From Rhodococcus sp. HM1 (GTDB lineage: Bacteria; Actinomycetota; Actinomycetes; Mycobacteriales; Mycobacteriaceae): a stretch of DNA of 64,000 nucleotides. The notes below the pieces were generated by a model. The model had not been told where the DNA came from, did not search any database, and worked only from the letters and a program-made list of their open reading frames with translations. The stretch is from assembly GCF_023218075.1 (NCBI RefSeq), contig NZ_JALPTB010000003.1, forward strand, positions 124,001 to 188,000. Direction: 5' to 3'. The stretch's first letter is position 1. Every line of letters begins with the position of its first letter. A program made the translations under genes and the position numbers. Positions 57,096 to 64,000 of the stretch are shown piece after piece.

Positions 57096-58547
57096 GTGGC
57101 TGCGACTATCGAAAACGAAACGCTGCGAGCGAAATTCGCGCGGAAGCACAACATCGAGCACTGGGACGCCGAAGACGTCGAGGCGTGGGAGTCCGGTAAC
57201 AAGGACATCGCGAAGCGGAACCTGATCTGGTCCGTCATCGCCGAGCACGTCGGTTTCTCGGTGTGGTCCATCTGGTCGGTCATGGTCCTGTTCATGCCCA
57301 CCGACGTCTACGGCATCGACGCCGCCGGCAAGTTCTTCCTGGTGGCGGTGCCGACACTGGTCGGCTCGCTCCTGCGCATTCCCTACACCGTCGCGACGGC
57401 GCGTTTCGGTGGCCGCAACTGGACGATCTTCAGCGCGCTGGTGCTGTTCGTGCCGCTGCTGGCAACGCTCTACCTGATGCTCAACCCCGGCTACTCGTAC
57501 ACCACGTTCATGCTGGTCGCCGCGATCGCCGGTGTCGGCGGCGGCAACTTCGCCTCGTCGATGACCAACATCAACGCGTTCTACCCGCAGCGACTGAAGG
57601 GCTGGGCGCTCGGACTCAACGCCGGCGGCGGCAACATCGGTGTGCCGGTCGTCCAGCTCATCGGTCTGCTCGTCATCGCCACCGTCGGCAACACCGAACC
57701 GTGGATCGTGTGCGCCGTCTACCTGGTGGCGTGCGGTGTCGCGGCGGTCGGAGCGGCGTTGTTCATGGACAACCTCGGCGGCCAGAAGGCGGACCTGCGG
57801 GCGATGGGCGAGGCCCTGAAGTTCCGCGACTCGTGGATCGTGTCCTTCCTCTACATCGGCACGTTCGGCTCGTTCATCGGCTTCAGCTTCGCGTTCGGCC
57901 AGGTCCTGCAGATCAACTTCCTCGCCGGTGGTGACACGCCCGCCCAGGCGGCACTGCACGCCGCGCAGATCGCGTTCATCGGCCCGCTGCTCGGTTCGAT
58001 CTCCCGTCCCTACGGCGGCAAGCTCGCAGACCGCATCGGCGGCGGCCGCATCACGATGGTCACCTTCGCCGCGATGGCTTTGGCGGCCGGTGTCCTGATC
58101 GTCGCCGGTGTCCTCGACGACGCGTCGGCGGGCGCCCCCACCGGCGGCATCATGACCGCCTACGTCCTCGGCTTCATCGCACTGTTCCTGCTGTCGGGTA
58201 TCGGCAACGGCTCGGTGTACAAGATGATCCCGTCGATCTTCGAAGCCAAGGCGCAGAGCCTCGACCACCTCGACCGCGCAGCCAAGGCCGTCTGGTCGCG
58301 CACCATGTCCGGCGCGCTCATCGGCTTCGCCGGCGCGATCGGCGGGCTCGGCGGCGTCGGCATCAACCTGGTGCTCCGCGCCTCCTACGCCGGCGAGGCG
58401 AAGTCCGCGACGATGGCCTTCTGGGTCTTCGGGGCCTTCTACCTGGTGTGCATCGCCGTCACCTGGCTGGTCTTCCTCCGCACCCCCCGCACGGCGGCCG
58501 TCACCGAGACCGCCGAAGCGGACCGTCCGTCCGTCCCGGTCGTCTGA
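57096..58547 (+). CDS. narK: Nitrate/nitrite transporter, NarK family (MFS)
   Basis: A 483-residue major facilitator with about 12 hydrophobic segments. Nitrate signature 1 is in MLVAAIAGVGGGNFASSMTNINAFYPQRLKG (core GVGGGNFASSM, about 145-157) and signature 2 in FLLSGIGNGSVYKMIPSIF (core GIGNGSVYKM). Conserved Arg in LLRIPYTVATARFGGR and SRPYGGKLADR bind the anion. A soluble N-terminal stretch of about 45 residues precedes helix 1. GTG 57096 has GAGAGGTGGGG upstream; TACCTT near 57056 is a -10 candidate. First gene of the nitrite assimilation operon. Confidence 0.93.
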   Translation: MAATIENETLRAKFARKHNIEHWDAEDVEAWESGNKDIAKRNLIWSVIAEHVGFSVWSIWSVMVLFMPTDVYGIDAAGKFFLVAVPTLVGSLLRIPYTVATARFGGRNWTIFSALVLFVPLLATLYLMLNPGYSYTTFMLVAAIAGVGGGNFASSMTNINAFYPQRLKGWALGLNAGGGNIGVPVVQLIGLLVIATVGNTEPWIVCAVYLVACGVAAVGAALFMDNLGGQKADLRAMGEALKFRDSWIVSFLYIGTFGSFIGFSFAFGQVLQINFLAGGDTPAQAALHAAQIAFIGPLLGSISRPYGGKLADRIGGGRITMVTFAAMALAAGVLIVAGVLDDASAGAPTGGIMTAYVLGFIALFLLSGIGNGSVYKMIPSIFEAKAQSLDHLDRAAKAVWSRTMSGALIGFAGAIGGLGGVGINLVLRASYAGEAKSATMAFWVFGAFYLVCIAVTWLVFLRTPRTAAVTETAEADRPSVPVV

Positions 58548-58596
58548 CGCCGTACCCCGGCACTGATCCACCCTGCACGAGAGAAAGCGAAATCCC

Positions 58597-61110
58597 ATGA
58601 GCCGCAAGAACGTTGTCGTCGTCGGACACGGAATGGTCGGACACCGCTTCGTCGAAGCGCTGCGTGCCCGCGACGAGCACGACACCTGGTCGGTGACGGT
58701 GTTGAGCGAGGAGACGCAGCCTGCCTACGACCGCGTCGGTCTGTCCTCCTACGTCGGCTCGTGGGATGCGAAGGAACTCGCGCTCGCCGGCAACACCTAC
58801 GACGGTGACGACCTCGTCGACCTGAAGCTCGGCACGCGCGCCGCGGCGATCGACCGCGCCGCGCGCACCGTCACCACCGACGGCGGCGAGGTGATCGGGT
58901 ACGACGCGCTGGTCATGGCCACCGGTTCGTATCCGTTCGTGCCGCCGATCCCCGGCAAGGACCTGCCCGGCACGTTCGTCTACCGCACCCTCGACGACCT
59001 CGACGGCATCCGGGCCGCGGCCGACGCCGCCGGACCCGGTGCCGTGGGTGTGGTGGTCGGCGGTGGCCTGCTCGGCCTCGAGGCCGCCAACGCCCTGAAG
59101 CTGATGGGCATGACGCCGCACGTCGTCGAGTTCGCGCCCCGGCTGATGCCGCTGCAGGTCGACGAGGGCGGCGGCAACGTGCTGGCCCGGCTCGTGACCG
59201 ACCTGGGCCTGACCGTGCACACCGGGGTCGGTACCTCGGCGATCACCGAAGGTCCCGCAGGGCTGAAGGTCGAACTGTCCGACGGTTCCGTCATCGACGC
59301 TTCGGTGCTGGTGTTCTCGGCCGGTGTCCGCCCGCAGGATGCGCTCGCCCGCGACACCGGCCTCGAGGTCGGCGCACGCGGCGGCATCCTCACCGACATC
59401 GGCTGCCGCAGCGTCACCGACGAGTCGGTGTACGCGGTCGGCGAGTGCGCGGCCGTCGAAGGCACCTGCTACGGCCTCGTCGCCCCCGGCTACAGCACCG
59501 CCGAGGTCGTCGCCGACCGTCTGCTCGGCGGCGACGCCGAGTTCCCCGGCGCCGACCTGTCCACGAAGCTCAAGCTGCTCGGCGTCGATGTCGCCAGCTT
59601 CGGCGACGCCCACGCGACCACCCCGGGTGCGCTCGAGGTGGTGCTGTCCGACGCCGCGAAGGGCACCTACGCCAAGCTCGTCGTCTCGGACGACGCGAAG
59701 ATCCTGCTCGGGGGCATCCTCGTCGGCGACGCCTCGGCGTACGGGTCGCTGCGGCCGCTCGTCGGGCGGGAGCTGCCCGGCGACCCCGCGGCCCTGATCT
59801 CCCCGGCCGGTGAGAAGCCCGGCGCCGGCTCGTTGCCGGACGACGCCGAGGTCTGCTCGTGCAACGGCGTCACGAAGGGCACGATCTGCGGCGCGATCTC
59901 GGAGGGCGCCTGCGACATCGCGCAGGTCAAGGCGTGCACGAACGCCGGTACCACCTGCGGTGGCTGCCTGCCGACCATCAAGCAGCTGCTCGCGTCGTCC
60001 GGGGTGGAGCTCAGCAAGGCGCTGTGCGAACACTTCGAGCAGTCCCGCGCCGAGCTGTTCGAGATCGTCCAGGCCACCGGAATCCGCACGTTCTCCGCGC
60101 TGATCGCCAGGTACGGCAAGGGCTCCGGGTGCGACATCTGCAAGCCGGTGGTCGCCTCGATCCTCGCCTCCACCGACTCGGACCACATTCTGCACCCGAA
60201 GCAGGCCGGTCTGCAGGACACCAACGACCACTTCCTCGCGAACATCCAGAAGAACGGCACCTACTCGGTGGTGCCGCGCATGCCGGGCGGCGAGTGCACC
60301 CCGGAACAGCTGATCGTGATCGGCGAGGTGGCCCGCGACTTCGGGCTCTACGTGAAGATGACCGGCGGCCAGCGGATCGACCTGTTCGGTGCGCGCGTCG
60401 AGCAGCTGCCGCTGATCTGGAAGCGGCTCGTCGACGCCGGCATGGAGTCGGGTCAGGCCTACGGCAAGTCGCTGCGGACCGTGAAGAGCTGCGTCGGTTC
60501 GACGTGGTGCCGGTACGGCGTGCAGGACTCCGTCGGGATGGCCGTCGACCTGGAGCTGCGCTACCGCGGTCTGCGTTCACCGCACAAGCTCAAGTTCGGT
60601 GTCTCCGGGTGCGCCCGCGAATGCGCGGAGGCCCGCGGCAAGGACGTCGGTGTCATCGCCACCGAGAGCGGCTGGAACCTGTACGTGTGCGGCAACGGCG
60701 GCCAGTCGCCCAAGCACGCGCAGTTGCTCGCCGGGGGTCTCGACGACGACACCCTCGTCAAGTACATCGACCGGTTCCTGATGTTCTACATCCGCACCGC
60801 GGACCGGCTGCAGCGCACCGCGCCGTGGCTGGAGGCGATGGAGGGCGGTCTCGACCACCTCCGTGAGGTCGTGTGCGAGGACAGCCTCGGTATCGCCGCC
60901 GAACTCGAGGCCGCGATGGCCAAGCACGTCGAGGGCTACCGCGACGAGTGGGCCGGCGTGCTCGAGGACCCGGAGAAGCTCGCCCGGTTCGTCTCGTTCG
61001 TCAACGCACCCGACGAGGCCGACCCGACCGTTCAATTCGACGAGACCGGGAAGCGGAAGGTTCCCGTCCTGGTCGGGATGCCCGCTTACCGGCCGGGAAT
61101 CTCCGGGTAA
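58597..61110 (+). CDS. nirB: NAD(P)H-dependent assimilatory nitrite reductase, large subunit
   Basis: An 837-residue cytoplasmic enzyme reducing nitrite to ammonium. Order: FAD/NAD(P)H oxidoreductase domain (VVVGHGMVGHRFVEAL; VVVGGGLLGLEAANALK; VYAVGECA), BFD-like [2Fe-2S] domain (CSCNGVTKGTICGA and CTNAGTTCGGC, about residues 424-455), ferrite half-domains, then sirohaem/[4Fe-4S] site with SCVGSTWCRYG (Cys-x5-Cys) and GVSGCARECAEA (Cys-x3-Cys). All cofactor ligands appear intact. 49 nt after narK. Confidence 0.95.
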   Translation: MSRKNVVVVGHGMVGHRFVEALRARDEHDTWSVTVLSEETQPAYDRVGLSSYVGSWDAKELALAGNTYDGDDLVDLKLGTRAAAIDRAARTVTTDGGEVIGYDALVMATGSYPFVPPIPGKDLPGTFVYRTLDDLDGIRAAADAAGPGAVGVVVGGGLLGLEAANALKLMGMTPHVVEFAPRLMPLQVDEGGGNVLARLVTDLGLTVHTGVGTSAITEGPAGLKVELSDGSVIDASVLVFSAGVRPQDALARDTGLEVGARGGILTDIGCRSVTDESVYAVGECAAVEGTCYGLVAPGYSTAEVVADRLLGGDAEFPGADLSTKLKLLGVDVASFGDAHATTPGALEVVLSDAAKGTYAKLVVSDDAKILLGGILVGDASAYGSLRPLVGRELPGDPAALISPAGEKPGAGSLPDDAEVCSCNGVTKGTICGAISEGACDIAQVKACTNAGTTCGGCLPTIKQLLASSGVELSKALCEHFEQSRAELFEIVQATGIRTFSALIARYGKGSGCDICKPVVASILASTDSDHILHPKQAGLQDTNDHFLANIQKNGTYSVVPRMPGGECTPEQLIVIGEVARDFGLYVKMTGGQRIDLFGARVEQLPLIWKRLVDAGMESGQAYGKSLRTVKSCVGSTWCRYGVQDSVGMAVDLELRYRGLRSPHKLKFGVSGCARECAEARGKDVGVIATESGWNLYVCGNGGQSPKHAQLLAGGLDDDTLVKYIDRFLMFYIRTADRLQRTAPWLEAMEGGLDHLREVVCEDSLGIAAELEAAMAKHVEGYRDEWAGVLEDPEKLARFVSFVNAPDEADPTVQFDETGKRKVPVLVGMPAYRPGISG

Positions 61111-61165
61111 CTCGCCCGAAACACCGGACCCGGATGATTTCGTCAGTACTTTCGAGGGAGGACCT

Positions 61166-61591
61166 ATGACCGTCATCGAGATGCATGGCGCAGCGGGAAC
61201 GACGCGCCAGAGCGTGTTCGACGGCCGCTTGGAATGGACGTCTGCGTGCCCGCTCAGCCGGCTGGTACCCGGCTGTGGAGTCGCGGTACTGCTGCGCGGG
61301 GGCGAGCAGGTGGCGCTGTTCCTGCTCGACGACGGCACGCTGCGTGCCGTCGGCAACATCGATCCGTACGCCCGCGCCGCGGTGATGTCGCGCGGACTCG
61401 TCGGGGACCGGGCGGGCGAGCCGACCGTGGCCTCCCCGCTGCTCAAGCAGGTGTTCTCGCTCAACGACGGTCGCTGCCTCGACGACCCCGAGGTGTCGCT
61501 GCCGGTGTACGACGTGCGCGTCTGGGCCGGCGTGGTGCAGATCCACAGCAAGCGGATGACGGGCGCCGCCGACGCCGGCGAGCTTTCGTGA
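61166..61591 (+). CDS. nirD: Nitrite reductase small subunit
   Basis: A 141-residue Rieske-fold subunit that pairs with NirB. WTSACPLSRLVPGCGVAVLL at the N terminus and VFSLNDGRCLDDPEVSLPVYDVRVWAGVVQI at the C terminus (core LNDGRCLDDPEVSLPVYDVRV). As usual in NirD the Rieske [2Fe-2S] Cys-His ligands are missing, so it is structural. ATG 61166 has GAGGGAGGACC just before it. Overlaps the next gene by four bases (GTGA). Confidence 0.94.
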   Translation: MTVIEMHGAAGTTRQSVFDGRLEWTSACPLSRLVPGCGVAVLLRGGEQVALFLLDDGTLRAVGNIDPYARAAVMSRGLVGDRAGEPTVASPLLKQVFSLNDGRCLDDPEVSLPVYDVRVWAGVVQIHSKRMTGAADAGELS

Positions 61592-62724
61592 GCGACGGCA
61601 CCGAGCCGTTGCGGGGATTCACCATCGGGGTGACCGCGTCGCGCCGCGCGGAGGAGTTCACGACGCTGCTCACCCGCCGCGGCGCGGAGGTCGTCCTCGC
61701 CCCGGCGATCCGCATCATCCCGCTGTCCGACGACACCGAGCTCGAACGGGTCACCCGCGACATCATCGCGAACCCGCCGGACATCACGGTCGCCACCACG
61801 GCGATCGGATTCCGGGGCTGGATCGGTGCGGCGGAGGGCTGGGGCCTGTCCGAGGATCTCACCGAGGCCCTCGGCGGCAGCCGGATTCTGGCGCGCGGCC
61901 CGAAGGTGACCGGCGCGATCCGCGCCGCCGAGCTGCGGGAGGAGTGGTCCCCGGCATCGGAATCGTCGGCCGAGGTGCTCGCCCACCTGCTCGCCGAGGG
62001 CGTCGAGGGGCAGCGCATCGCGGTGCAGCTGCACGGCGAGCGCACCGAATGGGAACCCGGCGCCGACCTGTGCGAGGAACTGCGCGCGGCCGGTGCCGAG
62101 GTCGTCGCCGTCCCGGTCTACCGGTGGACCCCGCCGGAGGATCCGACCGCGCTGGACCGGCTCATCGAACAGATCGCCGACTACGGGCTCGACGCGGTCA
62201 GCTTCACCAGCGCACCGGCTGTGGCGTCCCTGCTGATGCGGGCCAAGCAGACCGGGATGCTCGAACTGGTGCTGCGCGCGATGCGCAGCGGCGTCACCGC
62301 CGTGTGCGTCGGCCCCGTCACGGCCGCGCCGCTCGCCGCACTCGACGTGCCGGTCACCATGCCGGCCCGGGCCCGGCTCGGTTCCCTGGCCCGGCACCTC
62401 GCCGAAGAACTACCCCGCCGGGCGGTCCGCATCGAAGCCGGCGGGCACGTCCTGGGTATGCGCGGACGCTGCGTCATCGTCGACGAGGAGAAGCGCTGCC
62501 TCGCCCCGGCCGGAATGGCCCTGCTCCGCACGCTCGCGTCCCGTCCCGGACGGGTCGTCGCGCGCGAGGAGCTGCTCGCCGCTCTTCCCGGCGGTGGGGG
62601 AGACACCCACGCGGTCGAGACCGCCGTGGCACGACTGCGGTCGTCGCTCGGCGCGCCTGCGATCGTGCAGACCGTCGTCAAGCGGGGTTACCGCCTCGCC
62701 GTCGACCCGGAGGATATGCGCTGA
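61588..62724 (+). CDS. Uroporphyrinogen-III synthase-like/winged-helix fusion regulator
   Basis: A 378-residue fusion. Residues about 10-255 resemble HemD (GFTIGVTASRRAEEFTTLLTRRGAEVVLAP, VATTAIGFRGW, VSFTSAPAVASLLMRA), the enzyme making uroporphyrinogen III. From about 275 a PhoB/OmpR-type DNA-binding domain follows (LAPAGMALLRTLASRPGRVVAREELLAALP, then HAVETAVARLRSSLG and VKRGYRLAVD), without a receiver domain. Such proteins accompany nirBD in actinobacteria (Rv0260c). It may sense a tetrapyrrole and regulate the operon, or still act as a synthase. Confidence 0.88.
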   Translation: MSDGTEPLRGFTIGVTASRRAEEFTTLLTRRGAEVVLAPAIRIIPLSDDTELERVTRDIIANPPDITVATTAIGFRGWIGAAEGWGLSEDLTEALGGSRILARGPKVTGAIRAAELREEWSPASESSAEVLAHLLAEGVEGQRIAVQLHGERTEWEPGADLCEELRAAGAEVVAVPVYRWTPPEDPTALDRLIEQIADYGLDAVSFTSAPAVASLLMRAKQTGMLELVLRAMRSGVTAVCVGPVTAAPLAALDVPVTMPARARLGSLARHLAEELPRRAVRIEAGGHVLGMRGRCVIVDEEKRCLAPAGMALLRTLASRPGRVVAREELLAALPGGGGDTHAVETAVARLRSSLGAPAIVQTVVKRGYRLAVDPEDMR

Positions 62725-63452
62725 TGACTCGACCCCAGTTGCTGCTCGTCGCCCACGGCACCCGCAATCCGCGCGGTGTCGACATGATCGCCTCGCTCGC
62801 CGACGCCGTCGCCGGGCGGGTCGGCTCCACCCGCGTCGCGTTCGTGGACGTGCTCGGTCCGTCGCCGGCGGAGGTCCTGCGCGACTCGTCCCGCCCCACG
62901 GTGCTGGTGCCGGCGTTCCTCGCGTCCGGCTACCACGTGCACAGCGACGTGCCGCAGGAGGTCGCGGCGAGCGGGCACACCGCGGTGTCGGTGACCGGAG
63001 CCCTCGGCCCCGACCCGATCCTTGCTCAGGTGCTCGTGCAGCGGCTCGAGGCCGCCGGATGGCGCCCCGGGGACGCAGTGGTCCTCGCCGCCGCCGGATC
63101 GTCCGATCCGCGTGCGCTGCGCGACGTGCGCAGCGCCGCCCGCATGCTGTCCTCGCTGGTCCGCACCACCGTGCGCATCGCATATGTCGCCACCGGTTCA
63201 CCCCGGGTCCCCGAGGTGGTCGACACCCTGCGCGCGCAGGGGGCGCGCAGGGTGTTCATCGCCTCGTATCTGCTCGCGCCCGGTCTGTTCCATTCCCGGC
63301 TCGCCGACGCGGGTGCCGACGGGGTCGCCGCGCCGCTCGGCGTCACCGATTCGATCGTCGATCTCCTCGCGCAGCGCTACCACGAGGGCGCGCGGCTCGT
63401 CGGTGGGCCTGCGGCCCCGGTGTCTCTTTATGGCGGTCCCAACCGCCACTAG
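62724..63452 (+). CDS. Sirohydrochlorin chelatase (CbiX/SirB-type)
   Basis: A 242-residue class II chelatase, Rv0259c-like, inserting iron (sirohaem) or cobalt into sirohydrochlorin. The N-terminal half has LLVAHGTRNPRG with the metal His at residue 11 and PAFLASGYHVHSDVP with the second His pair; the C-terminal half repeats the fold (VVLAAAGSSDPRALRDV and YLLAPGLFHSRL) so the protein is a fused two-domain form. It provides the sirohaem needed by NirB. ATG 62724 shares one base with the previous stop. Confidence 0.88.
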   Translation: MTRPQLLLVAHGTRNPRGVDMIASLADAVAGRVGSTRVAFVDVLGPSPAEVLRDSSRPTVLVPAFLASGYHVHSDVPQEVAASGHTAVSVTGALGPDPILAQVLVQRLEAAGWRPGDAVVLAAAGSSDPRALRDVRSAARMLSSLVRTTVRIAYVATGSPRVPEVVDTLRAQGARRVFIASYLLAPGLFHSRLADAGADGVAAPLGVTDSIVDLLAQRYHEGARLVGGPAAPVSLYGGPNRH

Positions 63453-63465
63453 TGCACACCGGCAA

Positions 63466-64000
63466 TCACCGGGGCAGCGGCACGATCTCGACGAGATCGC
63501 CGTCGGCCGCGCCCGGTGGAACCAGCGCGATCGCCTGCCGGTCGATCAACCCGGCGAGGTGCGCTGTCCGGATCGCGTTGTCGCACAGCCATGTTCCGTC
63601 GGGAAGTCGGCGCGCGGGCAGCAGTCGGGTCACGTCTCCGACCACCTCCGAGGCGTTCGCCAGTGGGGCCGTCCACGGCACGGCCGGGGTCCGGCAGGTG
63701 CGACCGTCGATCACCGCGGGCAGCATGACCAGCAACGTGGCGATCGCCGCGACCGGGTTGCCGGGCAGGCCCAGCACCGCTCGGCCGTCCGGCAGCGCCG
63801 CAGCGACCTGGGAACCGCCCGGCTTGCACCGGACACGTTCGACGGCGATGTGTGCGCCGGCGCGGGTCAGCGCACCGCGTAACTGATCGGCGGCGCCCCC
63901 GCCGGTGGCGCCGACCACGACGATCGCGTCGACGTCCGTGGTTTCGTGCAGCAACCGGTCGAACCCGTCCTCGGTGTCGCGCAGGTGCGCCTCGCTCACC
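63466..64000 (-). CDS. moeA: Molybdopterin molybdenumtransferase MoeA, C-terminal part
   Basis: Partial gene, its start lies beyond the right edge; about 178 codons are visible. The MoeA/MogA-type fold shows VVVGATGGGAADQLRGAL (where TGGxSxGxxD is usual, so degenerate), VRCKPGGSQVAAALPDGRAVLGLPGNPVAA (core KPGGSQVAA and GLPGNPVAA) and the C-terminal beta-barrel domain (CDNAIRTAHLAGLIDRQAIALVPPG). MoeA inserts molybdenum into molybdopterin for nitrate reductase. Convergent with the chelatase gene (13-nt gap). Confidence 0.85.
   Translation of the reverse strand, partial: VSEAHLRDTEDGFDRLLHETTDVDAIVVVGATGGGAADQLRGALTRAGAHIAVERVRCKPGGSQVAAALPDGRAVLGLPGNPVAAIATLLVMLPAVIDGRTCRTPAVPWTAPLANASEVVGDVTRLLPARRLPDGTWLCDNAIRTAHLAGLIDRQAIALVPPGAADGDLVEIVPLPR

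Overview
The window is about 64 kb of high-GC chromosomal DNA from a mycolic-acid actinobacterium of the Mycobacteriales, most likely a Rhodococcus or close relative. The reasons are many GTG starts, short tightly packed operons, WhiB proteins, MtrAB-LpqB, SigH-RshA, coenzyme F420 genes and arabinogalactan genes. From memory, gene order follows the Mycobacterium tuberculosis block Rv3267 down to Rv3205c almost gene for gene, with a nitrate/nitrite assimilation locus after it. No rRNA, tRNA, CRISPR array, insertion sequence or prophage was seen.

Layout. 1-5.6 kb: envelope sugar genes (partial LCP ligase, rmlD, wbbL, manB), a GDSL hydrolase, a crotonase and a NUDIX hydrolase. 5.6-13.7 kb: F420 genes fbiAB, whiB2, a zincin-like protein, DUF3499, then GDP-mannose supply (pmmA, TobH-like, manA). 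13.7-25.3 kb: a TetR regulator, sahH, tmk, mtrA-mtrB-lpqB, a ComF-like protein, hpf with a strongly structured leader, and secA1. 25.3-32.3 kb: Rv3235-family protein, HAD and WS/DGAT-like acyltransferase genes, a flavodoxin/ferredoxin-reductase-type electron donor and two tandem acyl desaturases sharing palindromic operators. 32.3-35.5 kb: rsgA, aroA and an SRAP protease. 35.5-41.5 kb: an accessory six-gene operon that reads as a complete cyclohexanecarboxylate-to-pimeloyl-CoA pathway plus its TetR regulator. 41.6-56.9 kb: YbaK, sigH-rshA, the 24-residue ribosomal protein bL37, a biotinylated mini-protein, pdtaS, whiB1, a diacylglycerol kinase, ParA-like protein, PQQ-propeller protein, rhlE, a ferritin-like protein, DUF3107, TetR, DUF3152, moeZ and a TIGR02569 protein. 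57-64 kb: narK, nirB, nirD, a HemD-like/winged-helix regulator, a CbiX chelatase and a partial moeA.

How they fit. The first third supplies activated rhamnose and mannose for the cell wall and lipoglycans, under growth control by WhiB2 and MtrAB. The lipid block couples a NAD(P)H-dependent reductase to two membrane desaturases next to a neutral-lipid acyltransferase homologue. The cyclohexanecarboxylate operon is catabolic and appears inserted into conserved core synteny. The final block imports nitrate/nitrite, reduces nitrite with a sirohaem enzyme, makes sirohaem, and probably makes molybdenum cofactor for a nitrate reductase outside the window.

Most notable: the compact multi-helix RNA leader of hpf, including an RBS hairpin; the cyclohexanecarboxylate operon with a near-consensus promoter overlapped by a perfect palindrome; the shared operators of the desaturase genes; a hairpin with a T-tract just before secA1; apparent loss of catalytic motifs in the zincin-like and WS/DGAT proteins; and a recurrent leaderless start signature (TANNNT or similar, 6-8 nt, ATG/GTG).
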